Of a stretch of 64,000 nucleotides of DNA, positions 52,422-60,639 are shown piece by piece; position 1 is the stretch's first letter, and every line of letters starts with the position of its first letter. The stretch lies in contig CAXXSC010000005.1 in the NCBI GenBank assembly GCA_963668435.2, positions 186,001-250,000 on the forward strand. The letters are read 5' to 3'. This stretch comes from G963668435 sp963668435. GTDB lineage: Bacteria > Latescibacterota > Latescibacteria > Latescibacterales > Latescibacteraceae. The notes under the pieces are model-generated. The model was not told where the DNA came from. It saw only the letters and a list, made by a program, of their open reading frames with translations, and did no database searches. A program made the translations under genes and the position numbers.

Positions 52422-53684
52422 CTATTTTCTGAACGGATTATCTTTCAAAAGATACAGCATCTCGCCGGCTTTCTCAACATAGAGAATGTCCTCGTCCTCA
52501 CGGTTCTTGAACTCCTCATGGTTGATAGACGCCGGGTCGCGGTAACCCACATTGATGCTCTTACAGTACTCCTCGCTCATGGCGGTGGCAAATGTCACAG
52601 TGATGCGGGGATGCTCGACACCGTCCTCGAACGTGCCGATCCCCCTGACATTACAGGAATGAGCAAGAACACCGCCCTGTTCATCCTTGAATCTCTCCCA
52701 CTGTTTCACAAAATAGTCGCGGCAGTGGTAACCGATCCGGCTGAGCTGCTCGCCGTAAACATCGGACAGATGATCCACCTCGGGCGCGTAAATAATGAGC
52801 TCGCCGCCGTCCGCAACGACTGATTCGAGCTTGTACATACACTTGCCCGCGGTCCACATCTCGTCGTACATTGGCGGCGCACAGGACAGCACCTTTTTGA
52901 ACGGGCGATCCTTATAAATAATGTGCAGCTTGTCGGATAGCGCCGAGGCCTCTTTGAAAGTCTCGTCCGGCGGCCCGATGAACATACCCAACAGATCGCG
53001 TCCCTTGACCACGAGATTGAGGCACATGCGTTCGACCGGGATGAATTTCGCCGCCCGCTCCACCAGCCTTCGCATAGGAGTGTCCGCGGTGCCGATGAAA
53101 CAGGGAATGGTGATCAGCGCGCCGATCCAGTGGAACGTGTCGATGATCTCCTCGCCGCAGATGCCGGGGAAGAGATACTTGTGCCCGCCGGAAAACCCCA
53201 TCGCCTCGTGCGGGAATGTCGGTCCGACAAGGATGATGAGGTCGTATTCGAAAATCATCTTGTTGATCGAAACATCGACACGCTTGCGGAGCAGACCGTT
53301 GGAAATCTCCTCGATCTCGTCCTCGCTGAATGTCCCGGCCACCCGGAGGTCGTCAGCTTTCTGGCTGTGGTTGAAAAAACGGACTTTCGGGAAATTCACC
53401 GCATGATCTTCTTTCGTGATGCCGAAAAGATCGTATATCTGTTTCTCGCTCATGGGAGGATGTGTGCCGAGAGCAATGAGGATATCAAGGTGCTCAACCC
53501 TGTGGGCGAGCTGCTCGTAGACCACCCTGAACATGAGATCGAATGGGCCGGAACGTGTGTAATCCGGCATGACAACAAGCACTTCTTTGCCGTCGACATT
53601 CTTGTTGGCAAACGCCTCGGTGCAAAGCTCCCGCACCTCGTCGTCGCCCATGAAACGGTCGGTATAGCCTTTTCCGATAACCAT
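52422..53684 (-). CDS. LarA-like (lactate racemase family) protein
   Basis: The 420-residue protein matches the DUF2088/LarA family. The residues known from Lactiplantibacillus LarA (D72, R75, H108, H174, K184, H200) have clear counterparts: Asp41, Arg44, His75, His159, Lys169 and His185, with the 10- and 16-residue spacings kept in HEAMGFSGGHKYLFPG and IDTFHW. It should use a nickel-pincer nucleotide and racemise or epimerise a 2-hydroxy acid. No LarB, LarC or LarE cofactor genes are in the window. There is no clear ribosome site before this ATG; an internal Met12 preceded by GGAAAAGG is an alternative. Confidence 0.87.
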   Translation of the reverse strand: MVIGKGYTDRFMGDDEVRELCTEAFANKNVDGKEVLVVMPDYTRSGPFDLMFRVVYEQLAHRVEHLDILIALGTHPPMSEKQIYDLFGITKEDHAVNFPKVRFFNHSQKADDLRVAGTFSEDEIEEISNGLLRKRVDVSINKMIFEYDLIILVGPTFPHEAMGFSGGHKYLFPGICGEEIIDTFHWIGALITIPCFIGTADTPMRRLVERAAKFIPVERMCLNLVVKGRDLLGMFIGPPDETFKEASALSDKLHIIYKDRPFKKVLSCAPPMYDEMWTAGKCMYKLESVVADGGELIIYAPEVDHLSDVYGEQLSRIGYHCRDYFVKQWERFKDEQGGVLAHSCNVRGIGTFEDGVEHPRITVTFATAMSEEYCKSINVGYRDPASINHEEFKNREDEDILYVEKAGEMLYLLKDNPFRK

Positions 53685-53719
53685 AATATATTCACAAATT
53701 TAAGGTTTCATACCATTTG

Positions 53720-53740
53720 CCACGGAGAACACAGAGAAAA
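53720..53740 (+). repeat. Intergenic CACGGAGAACACAGAG repeat
   Basis: Closely matches CACAGAGATCACAGAG at 43701 and, in reverse, CTCCGTGCTCTCTGTG at 43861. Confidence 0.55.
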
Positions 53741-54002
53741 TATCGGCTGAGCCAACGCTTACTGCGATGACATGAGTCCCCTGCCGTTTCATGACCACCC
53801 CTTTGACAAGGAAGAAACGACTGAGCCGAAATCTCATTCTGAACCTATCGATAACATAACAGATACCGAAATGAGTTCGGCATAACGACAGAGTATTATA
53901 CCATCTTACCTGCAATGCCAGATACCGTATATGCAAAACCTCCGCCGACATTTTGCCGTAAGAGGTGCGGGGATATTTTTATCTTCCCCGGCATATTTCT
54001 GA

Positions 54003-54032
54003 CCGGGCAAACCGGGAAATGCCGGTTTGCCC
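54003..54032. other. Perfect 12-bp hairpin downstream of gnd
   Basis: CGGGCAAACCGG is followed by a 6-nt loop and the exact complement CCGGTTTGCCCG. Neither strand has a T-run, so it is a transcript-stabilising or REP-like hairpin rather than a standard terminator. Confidence 0.65.
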
Positions 54033-54107
54033 GCGATACCTTTTCCTCGTGATCTCGCCGAAGCAGCACATAGTCGTAAAACATCTTTGTGCGGAGTATT
54101 ATGAAGC

Positions 54108-54126
54108 GCTTTTCAGACTGAAAAGC
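54108..54126 (-). other. Small hairpin after the gnd stop
   Basis: GCTTTTCA and TGAAAAGC form an 8-bp stem with a 3-nt loop, 11 bases past the gnd stop codon. It could be a weak terminator. Confidence 0.45.
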
Positions 54127-54137
54127 ATCCGCTGATG

Positions 54138-55556
54138 TTACTTGAGCCACTCGGTGTGGAAGAACTCGCCGCGCGGTTTGTCGGTACGCTCATAGGTATG
54201 TGCGCCGAAATAATCGCGCTGTGCCTGCAGAAGGTTTGCCGGGAGACGCTCAGTCCGGTAACCGTCGTAATAGGCAAGTGCGCTGGCGAACGCGGGAACG
54301 GGTATGCCGTTCTCGACAGCCATGGCTATAACCTTGCGCCATGCCGCCTGGTTCTCGTCGATGACCTTCTTGAAGTAGGGATCGAGCAGGAGGTTGGGCA
54401 GCGCGGGATTGTTATCGAAAGCTTCCTTGATTTTGCCGAGGAACCGTGCGCGGATGATGCAGCCGCCGCGCCAGAGAAGTGCGATCTCACCGTACTTGAG
54501 ATCCCAGCCGTAATCGACTGCGGCCGCTTTCATAAGCTGGTAGCCCTGTGCGTAGGAGCAGATTTTCGAGGCGTAGAGAGCTTTCCTGATCATCTCGATC
54601 ATTTCAGCCTTGTCGCCATCATATTTCGGAGCCGGGCCGTTGAGCTCTTTCGAGGCAGCGATACGCTCTTCCTTGATGGCGCTCATTGTGCGGGCGAAAA
54701 CAGCCTCGGCGATTGTCTGGGCAGGAATGCCGAGATCGAGCGCGGACTGGCTTGTCCATTTTCCGGTGCCTTTCTGGCCCGCGGTGTCGAGAATGATGTC
54801 GACCATGGGCTTGCCGGTCTCGGGATCGGTCTTGCCGAGGATGTCGCGGGTAATTTCGATGAGATAGCTGTCCAGTTCGCCTTCGTTCCACTCTTTGAAG
54901 ACCTCGTGCATCTCGGGAGCGCTCATACCGAGCACATCCGCCATGAGCATGTAGGCTTCGCAGATCATCTGCATATCGCCGTACTCGATGCCGTTGTGGA
55001 CCATCTTGACGTAGTGGCCGCCCCCATTATCGGCAACCCACTCGCAGCAGGGAGAACCGTCAGCGACTTTAGCCGAGATCGCCTGGAAAATCGGTTTCAC
55101 GTGGGGCCATGCGTCAGGAGAGCCGCCGGGCATGATGGACGGTCCCTTGAGGGCGCCCTCCTCGCCGCCGGAGACACCGGTGCCGATATAGAGAAGGCCC
55201 TTGTCCTCGACATATTTCGTCCTGCGGATCGTGTCGGGGAAATGGCTGTTGCCGCCGTCGATGATGATATCGCCCTTGTCGAGGTACGGGATGACCATGT
55301 CGATGAAATCGTCGACCGGTTTGCCGGCCTTGACCATGAGCATGACTTTGCGGGGGGATTCGAGGCTGTCGACCAGTTCCTCGATCGAATGACAGCCCTT
55401 GATATTCTTGCCTTTTGCGCCGCCGTTGACGAAATTGTCAACCTTTGAGACGGTGCGGTTATAGACAGCGACCGAGTAGCCGCGGCTTTCCATATTGAGG
55501 ACGAGGTTTTCGCCCATAACTGCGAGACCGATGAGACCGATAGTGCATTTTTCCAT
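54138..55556 (-). CDS. gnd: 6-phosphogluconate dehydrogenase, decarboxylating
   Basis: The 472-residue protein is full length for the bacterial/eukaryotic long form. It has the NADP-binding start IGLIGLAVMGENL, YNRT, GTGVSGGEEGAL, the catalytic-loop lysine and asparagine in HYVKMVHNGIEYGDMQ, and WRGGCIIRARFL. It oxidises 6-phosphogluconate to ribulose 5-phosphate, CO2 and NADPH in the pentose phosphate pathway. AAGGAG lies seven bases upstream of the ATG. It stands alone with a 500-base leader or upstream gap containing several hairpins. Confidence 0.97.
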   Translation of the reverse strand: MEKCTIGLIGLAVMGENLVLNMESRGYSVAVYNRTVSKVDNFVNGGAKGKNIKGCHSIEELVDSLESPRKVMLMVKAGKPVDDFIDMVIPYLDKGDIIIDGGNSHFPDTIRRTKYVEDKGLLYIGTGVSGGEEGALKGPSIMPGGSPDAWPHVKPIFQAISAKVADGSPCCEWVADNGGGHYVKMVHNGIEYGDMQMICEAYMLMADVLGMSAPEMHEVFKEWNEGELDSYLIEITRDILGKTDPETGKPMVDIILDTAGQKGTGKWTSQSALDLGIPAQTIAEAVFARTMSAIKEERIAASKELNGPAPKYDGDKAEMIEMIRKALYASKICSYAQGYQLMKAAAVDYGWDLKYGEIALLWRGGCIIRARFLGKIKEAFDNNPALPNLLLDPYFKKVIDENQAAWRKVIAMAVENGIPVPAFASALAYYDGYRTERLPANLLQAQRDYFGAHTYERTDKPRGEFFHTEWLK

Positions 55557-56059
55557 GAGATGACTCCTTATGAAAGGACAGGTGATATCACTGAAAGTAA
55601 GCCTGATTGGCTAATACGAATAGTTGGGGACAACCGCAGCTTCGCGGTTCGCCCAAATCCCTTTCGGGAAAGCGCCGGTGGACGCTTTATTGTAGTTGTG
55701 CCTTTCAGACTGGGCAAAGATTTCAGTCTGAATTTGGCTCAGCGCGCTCTCGCTATGTTGAACAATCAACAAAATGAAGCTATGTATAATATTTTCATTA
55801 TTTTCTCGGTATTTTTGCAACGTTGCTCAAGACATCCTGTGATTCTTATTCTTTGACAGGACATTCATGCCCATCAGCAAGGAGTAGCCGCGCCCCAACA
55901 TCAAAAACAGAGCAAAGTCCATAAGAACCAAGCTGTTGAAGCACATCCCAATATAAATAATCCTGAGCACGAAATGATAATCCCGCAGTTCACAGCAAGA
56001 TTATCATATCTCAAGATTATACAGTTTAATGAAAAATGGGGATAAATTCAACAGTCAAA
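55557..56059. other. 500-base gap upstream of gnd, with clustered hairpins
   Basis: No convincing gene is seen; a 69-codon minus-strand frame at 55611-55820 lacks a ribosome site. Between 55630 and 55745 there are several short stems (see the separate entry). 55745-56050 is AT-rich and featureless. Confidence 0.55.
55630..55745 (-). other. Structured segment in the gnd leader
   Basis: Short stems occur in close succession: ACCGC/GCGGT with loop AGCTTC, TCCC/GGGA with a 4-nt loop, and CAGACTG/CAGTCTG with an 11-nt loop. They lie about 80-190 bases before the gnd start. A leader RNA or a decayed repeat element are both possible; no known riboswitch was recognised. Confidence 0.35.
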
Positions 56060-56083
56060 TCAAAACCTTTTTTTGATTTGACT
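56053..56083 (-). terminator. Terminator overlapping the symporter stop codon
   Basis: AGTCAAATCAAAA (56053-56065) and TTTTGATTTGACT (56071-56083) form a perfect 13-bp stem with a 5-nt loop. On the minus strand the hairpin spans the end of the symporter gene and ends the ect unit. Confidence 0.7.
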
Positions 56084-57454
56084 AAAAAATCGAATGGCGG
56101 TATACAGGAGCAGGCCCGACAGGATACCCGGAGCGGCGGCATAGATGGTATCATTCATACCGGTCCGGGACCAGACGATGAAAACTGCAAGGCCGAAAAG
56201 CGAGATAAATACCGCCAGAGCCTCATTGCACGGCTGCCGGAATGTCCTGAGAAAAACCAGCGGAATAAACGCCGAGCCGAGCATTCCCCAGGCATCCAAA
56301 ACAAGCCAGAACACTGTCTGGCTGCCGTTAACGGCGATATATATAGCCACGGCGACAATGAAAATCGTGGTGAATTTCGTGATGATCAGGTTCTTGCGGT
56401 TGGCAAAAATGTCGAAACTGACAGCTGTGGTGCAGGCAATTATGAGCGAATCGGCGGTTGACATGGTTGCCGCAAACAGGGCGGCGAGAATGGCGCCGAC
56501 CAGTGGTTTCGGCAGAAGCAGCATGGTGATTTCCGGAAGGGCCAGTTCGGCATCGAACATCTCGGCATTCTGCAGGAGCACCCGGCTTAAAAGCCCGACA
56601 ACGATCGTGACACAATAGAAAACAGTGAACCAACTGTAATAATAGAACCGCATCGCGTTGACATCTTTCGTGTCCCTGAGCGTAATGAACCGCACGACAA
56701 TATGCGGCTGCCCGATCACACAGGCGCCGCCGAAAAACCATCCAGCGGTGAACAACACCGACCCAAGCATCGTGGGTCGCGGCGGCAAGGTCATGAATGT
56801 ATCGGATATCGCTGTCATCTGCGCATAGGCCGCAGAGACACCACCCAGTTTTACGATACCCGCCACCATGATCATGCTCATGCCGCAGATCATGACAATC
56901 GACTGCGCGGCATCAGTCCATATCGAGGCCCGGATTCCCCCGGCGGCACAATAAATAAGGACAATACCCGCGCCGACAAGCACACCGGTATGGGGCGACC
57001 ATTCGAACATCACCTGTGTGGCCTTGCTGCCAGCCTTGAACTGGGCGGCGGCATAGACGGTCAGGAAAGACACGGTTATCAGGCCGGAAACAACACGAAG
57101 TACCGGATAGTTTTTCCCATTCCAGAATGAAATCACATCGCCGAAAGATTTGACCTCCCCGGAATCACAGCCCTCGCGGATCTTCCGCACGAACAGAAGG
57201 TTGACACAGACATCACCGACCAGCCAGCCGATCATGAGCCAGATCGAAGACAACCCGGTCGTGTAGGTGAGCCCGATCATGCCTATGAACATGTAACCGC
57301 TGTTGTTCGTCGCGATGGCCGAGAGCCCGGCAAGCCAGGGCGGGATCGATTTGCTGGCAGTGAGATAGTCCTCGGTCGAGGACTTGCTCTGGAAAATCGA
57401 TGCCGCACCTATTGCGATAAAAGCGAGCAGAAATGCGATAAACACGAGATACAT
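56060..57454 (-). CDS. Sodium:solute symporter, probable compatible-solute transporter
   Basis: The 464-residue membrane protein has about 12-13 helices. STEDYLTASKSIPPWLAGLSAIATNNSGYMFIG is typical of the PutP-like SSS branch, and GIVLIYCAAGGIRASIWTDAAQS is the conserved family segment. It starts directly after ectC (its ribosome site is in the last ectC codons), making it the fourth gene of the ectABC unit. It probably imports or recaptures ectoine or another osmolyte such as proline with sodium; this is inferred from operon position. Confidence 0.86.
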   Translation of the reverse strand: MYLVFIAFLLAFIAIGAASIFQSKSSTEDYLTASKSIPPWLAGLSAIATNNSGYMFIGMIGLTYTTGLSSIWLMIGWLVGDVCVNLLFVRKIREGCDSGEVKSFGDVISFWNGKNYPVLRVVSGLITVSFLTVYAAAQFKAGSKATQVMFEWSPHTGVLVGAGIVLIYCAAGGIRASIWTDAAQSIVMICGMSMIMVAGIVKLGGVSAAYAQMTAISDTFMTLPPRPTMLGSVLFTAGWFFGGACVIGQPHIVVRFITLRDTKDVNAMRFYYYSWFTVFYCVTIVVGLLSRVLLQNAEMFDAELALPEITMLLLPKPLVGAILAALFAATMSTADSLIIACTTAVSFDIFANRKNLIITKFTTIFIVAVAIYIAVNGSQTVFWLVLDAWGMLGSAFIPLVFLRTFRQPCNEALAVFISLFGLAVFIVWSRTGMNDTIYAAAPGILSGLLLYTAIRFFSQIKKRF

Positions 57455-57455
57455 A

Positions 57456-57857
57456 TTATTCGTCCTCGTCCTCGATGAGCGGGTAATAACCTTCCTCGTT
57501 GTGTACCTCGCGACCGGTAAGCGGAGGATTGAACGCGCAAATCAGGCGCATGTCCTCGAAAGCCCTGAGATTGTGTTTCTCATGGCCGTTCAGGGCATAC
57601 ATGGTACCGTCCTCAATCTGGTGGGTCACACCGTTTGTCAGATCCTCGATCTCGCCCCTGCCCTCGACACAGTACACCGCCTCGAGATGGTTTTTATACC
57701 ATATATATGTCTCCGTACCGGCACGGATGATCGTATCGTGAAAACTGAAACCCATACCGTCGGATTTCAGGAGAAAACGGCGCGATACCCAGTTGCCGCT
57801 CTCCGGTTCAACAACATTTCCTTTTGCTTCCAGTTCGTCAAGTTTCCGTACTATCAT
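57456..57857 (-). CDS. ectC: L-ectoine synthase
   Basis: The 133-residue cupin has the EctC pattern NWVSRRFLLKSDGMGFSFHDT, ETYIWYKNHLEAVYCVEGRG and LRLICAFNPPLTGREVH-like ending (here MRLICAFNPPLTGREVH). It cyclises N-gamma-acetyl-diaminobutyrate to ectoine. Its ATG overlaps the ectB stop by four bases (ATGA), showing translational coupling. No ectoine hydroxylase (ectD) is seen, so the product is ectoine rather than hydroxyectoine. Confidence 0.97.
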   Translation of the reverse strand: MIVRKLDELEAKGNVVEPESGNWVSRRFLLKSDGMGFSFHDTIIRAGTETYIWYKNHLEAVYCVEGRGEIEDLTNGVTHQIEDGTMYALNGHEKHNLRAFEDMRLICAFNPPLTGREVHNEEGYYPLIEDEDE

Positions 57858-59113
57858 TTGGCGCTGTTCCTCACTTTTTCGACTGCATTCCTGAGTATGC
57901 CGAGCCCCTCTTTGAGATGTGCCTCTGTCGAGGTCAGGGGCGGCAGAAGTTTCAGTACATGGTTTTCACTGCCGCAAAGCTCAGCGATAAGACCGTTTTC
58001 GAAACAGGTATGGGACACCTCGGCTGCATGATCTTTCTCTTTTTCAAACTCCAGGCCCCAGACCATTCCACGGCCGCGGAATGTTTTCGCAAACGGAGAA
58101 AAATCATCAACAATAGACTGAATACCCTTTTTCAGGATTTCACCTTTTGCGCGGACAACGGCAGTAAATTCGTTATCACTCCAGTATTTCTTGATCAATT
58201 CCGCTGACGCGACAAAAGCCAGGTTATTGCCGCGGAATGTTCCGGTATGCTCGCCCGGTTTCCACTGGTCAAGTTCCGGCTTCATGAGCAGAATAGCAAA
58301 CGGAATGCCGCCGCCGAGGGCTTTCGACATGCAGATCATATCCGGCTCGATCCCGGCCTCCTCGAAACTGAAAAACGTGCCTGTGCGCCCGTTGCCGACC
58401 TGAATATCGTCGACAATGAGAATGATGTCGTGAGACCGGCACAGCTCCTGAAGATTCCGCAGCCACTCGTAGCGTGCGACATTAATGCCGCCCTCGCCCT
58501 GGATAGTCTCGACTATCACCGCTGCGGGAAGGTCGACGCCGCTGCTCGACTCGTTCAGATATTTCCTGAATACCTCGATTGTATCGACATCCTTACCAAG
58601 GAAACCGTCGTAAGGCATGTGCGCAGTGTTCGTCCGGTGCCCGAAACTCTCGTCACGGTAATAATCGTTGCCGGTGACAGCCAGCGCACCGAGTGTCAAA
58701 CCGTGATAGCCATTGGTGAACGAGACGATATTGGACCGCTGTTTCACCATACGGGCAAGCTTGAGCGCCGACTCGACACTATTGGTCCCTGTCGGCCCGG
58801 TGAACTGGATTTTGTAATCCATGTTACGGGGCTCGAGGATATTCCCTCGGAAAGTCTCGAGAAATTCGCGTTTCGCCACAGTCGCCTTGTCAAGACTGTG
58901 AATGATCCTGCGCTCTTGCAGGTAACTGATAAGCGACTCGGAGACACAGTCGGGATTGTGTCCGTAATTGTTGGTTCCGGCTCCGGCGAAAAAATCGATG
59001 TATCGGTTGCCCTGGTCATCCCAGACTTCATCGTTGGCAGCCTTGTCAAATACCATGGGAAAGGAACGGATATACGACCGGACACTCGATTCGAGTTCTC
59101 GGAAAATTTTCAT
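57854..59113 (-). CDS. ectB: Diaminobutyrate-2-oxoglutarate transaminase
   Basis: The 419-residue class III aminotransferase has FFAGAGTNNYGHN, FTGPTGTNSVESALKLAR, the pyridoxal region ILIVDDIQVGNGRTG and the PLP lysine in MSKALGGG. It makes L-2,4-diaminobutyrate from aspartate semialdehyde, the first step of ectoine synthesis. It lies 18 bases after ectA with GGGAG upstream. No dedicated aspartokinase (ask_ect) or EctR regulator is found next to it. Confidence 0.97.
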   Translation of the reverse strand: MKIFRELESSVRSYIRSFPMVFDKAANDEVWDDQGNRYIDFFAGAGTNNYGHNPDCVSESLISYLQERRIIHSLDKATVAKREFLETFRGNILEPRNMDYKIQFTGPTGTNSVESALKLARMVKQRSNIVSFTNGYHGLTLGALAVTGNDYYRDESFGHRTNTAHMPYDGFLGKDVDTIEVFRKYLNESSSGVDLPAAVIVETIQGEGGINVARYEWLRNLQELCRSHDIILIVDDIQVGNGRTGTFFSFEEAGIEPDMICMSKALGGGIPFAILLMKPELDQWKPGEHTGTFRGNNLAFVASAELIKKYWSDNEFTAVVRAKGEILKKGIQSIVDDFSPFAKTFRGRGMVWGLEFEKEKDHAAEVSHTCFENGLIAELCGSENHVLKLLPPLTSTEAHLKEGLGILRNAVEKVRNSAK

Positions 59114-59131
59114 GATGTACTCCCTTAGAGG

Positions 59132-59614
59132 TCAGAGTGGGGATAAACAGAAGAGGTTCTCTCTCTCGTGGATCTGGCCTGATGCGGCTTCATAATCATC
59201 GAGAAAGAGTTTTTGTGTTACAGAAAGATTATTGTGCTCTGCGAAAGATTCGAAAAGCCTTTGCGAAGCTCTATTGGATGGTGCGATTGTGGTCTCGAGG
59301 GTCTGGAACGGGCAGCGTTCTTTCAGCCAGTTCAGCATGGAGAGGGCAACACCCCTGCCGCGGAAATCCGGATGGACGGCGACCTGCCAGATAAAGAGGC
59401 ATTCATCCGTGCCGGGCCGCCAGTAGCCGGTAATACAGCCGGCAAACTGTGACTGGCATTCGGCAATAACCGATGTCCGGGAGAAATCCCTTGCGATAAG
59501 GAAGTACAGGTACTCGGAATTTATATCGAGAGGCGGGCACTGCGTAATCAGGCGATGAAGGGCAAGTCCATCTATGAAGTCCGGGTGGCGAAAGGTGATT
59601 TCCTGTAAAGAGAT
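59132..59614 (-). CDS. ectA: Diaminobutyrate acetyltransferase with no standard start codon
   Basis: Read in the frame that ends at 59132, the product is a GNAT acetyltransferase with the EctA pattern: ITFRHPDFIDGLALHRL, PPLDINSEYLYFLIARDFS, VAVHPDFRGRGVA (acetyl-CoA loop) and TIAPSNRASQRLFESFA. It acetylates diaminobutyrate before EctC acts. In this frame there is no ATG, GTG or TTG between the upstream TGA (59632-59630) and Met at 59338, which is far inside the domain. GAGGT at 59624-59620 lies five bases before an ATC at 59614. Using ATC gives 160 residues, normal for EctA. A one-base deletion after the out-of-frame ATG at 59619 is the main alternative. Confidence 0.85.
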   Translation of the reverse strand: MSLQEITFRHPDFIDGLALHRLITQCPPLDINSEYLYFLIARDFSRTSVIAECQSQFAGCITGYWRPGTDECLFIWQVAVHPDFRGRGVALSMLNWLKERCPFQTLETTIAPSNRASQRLFESFAEHNNLSVTQKLFLDDYEAASGQIHERENLFCLSPL

Positions 59615-59716
59615 AACATACCTCGTATTTCAGTGACTGTAGACCGGCTGCCGCCTTTTGAAACACGGCAACCGGTGTGAATTATATAACTTCCATTACA
59701 TCGTTATCCTGTTTGA

Positions 59717-60499
59717 CTATATCGTCATGGCCGTATAGCCGCCATCGACCCTTATCAGCGCGCCGGTGACGAATGAAGAGGCCTTCTCGCTTGCCAGCCA
59801 GACAACAGCGCCGACCAGTTCGGACGGGTCGCCGAAACGGTTCATGGGTGTGTGGCGGAAAATCGAGTCAATACGGTCCTGTGTGAGGATCTTGCGGTTC
59901 TGCTCAGCGGGCAGGAAACCGGGAGCGATAGCATTCACGCGCACCTTGTCCTCGGCCCATTCGCGGGCAAGGAACTGGGTCAGGTTGTTGACACCGGCTT
60001 TCGAAACGCTGTAGGTGAAAACTTTCGACAGCGGCGGGCCCGAGGAAGCGGAAGAGATATTGATAATGCTGCCGCCGTTGCCGGAATCGACCATCGCCTT
60101 GCCGAATACCTGGCAGGCGAGGAACATGCTCTTGAGGTTGACCGCCATGATCTTGTCGTATTCACCCTCGGTGATCTCGAAAAACGGGGTTGCAGAGTTG
60201 ATTCCGGGTGCGTTGATGAGGACATCCACCCGGCCCCATTTATCCATGACCGCCTTGAGCGCACTGTTGAGATCATCCGCGCTGGTGGCGTTGACCGCGA
60301 CTGAAATTGCCTCGACGCCGATATCGTCGCGGATACCTTTCGCGACAGCCTCGGCGGCTTCGGGATTGAGATCGAGCACAGCAATATTAGCCCCGGCTTT
60401 AGCCAGACCACGTGTCATCTCGCCGGCAAGCACACCGCCCGCACCGATGGCGACAGCGACCTTGCCCTTAAGACCGAAAAGATCCTCGACAAACGACAT
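59717..60499 (-). CDS. SDR-family oxidoreductase
   Basis: The 260-residue classical short-chain dehydrogenase has a nucleotide motif GAGGVLAGEMTRGLAKAG (a variant of TGxxxGIG), a NAG-like INAPG, and the catalytic Ser in INISSAS with Tyr and Lys in YSVSKAG. The overall pattern resembles SDRs of hexuronate metabolism such as D-mannonate oxidoreductase-type enzymes, but the substrate is not certain. GGAGAG lies five bases upstream. It is 102 bases upstream of ectA on the same strand and has its own promoter; whether ect genes are cotranscribed with it is open. Confidence 0.85.
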   Translation of the reverse strand: MSFVEDLFGLKGKVAVAIGAGGVLAGEMTRGLAKAGANIAVLDLNPEAAEAVAKGIRDDIGVEAISVAVNATSADDLNSALKAVMDKWGRVDVLINAPGINSATPFFEITEGEYDKIMAVNLKSMFLACQVFGKAMVDSGNGGSIINISSASSGPPLSKVFTYSVSKAGVNNLTQFLAREWAEDKVRVNAIAPGFLPAEQNRKILTQDRIDSIFRHTPMNRFGDPSELVGAVVWLASEKASSFVTGALIRVDGGYTAMTI

Positions 60500-60570
60500 T
60501 TTTCTCTCCGTAATAAGGCTTTTGTTATGAACATATATGATTGCAAAATAATACTACCTCGCAGATAATT

Positions 60571-60599
60571 AATATATGGACAGCGAGATTGAATTGCAA
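60571..60599 (-). promoter_or_regulatory. Promoter of the SDR gene (and possibly ect genes)
   Basis: On the minus strand TTGCAA (60599-60594), 17 bases, TATATT (60576-60571). The gap between SDR and ectA contains TATAAT on the minus strand at about 59685 but no good -35. Confidence 0.6.
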
Positions 60600-60639
60600 G
60601 GAGTGTATCGGATTGGATAGTTAGACCAATAGTATTGAC

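Larger units (their letters stand above)
53685..54137. other. 450-base gap between the LarA-like gene and gnd
   Basis: No gene is seen. It holds a CACGGAGAACACAGAGAAAA repeat (53721-53740), a perfect 12-bp hairpin at 54003 and a smaller hairpin at 54108 just after the gnd stop. AT-rich sequence around 53890-53910 includes TATAAT on the minus strand without a matching -35. Confidence 0.6.

Noticed and set aside
54135..55448. Plus-strand frame of 437 codons opposite gnd
   Set aside because: gnd on the minus strand is unmistakable and full length; the other frame has no recognisable protein pattern.
55611..55820. 69-codon minus-strand gene before gnd
   Set aside because: No ribosome site, hairpin-rich composition and no family; kept only as a structured segment.
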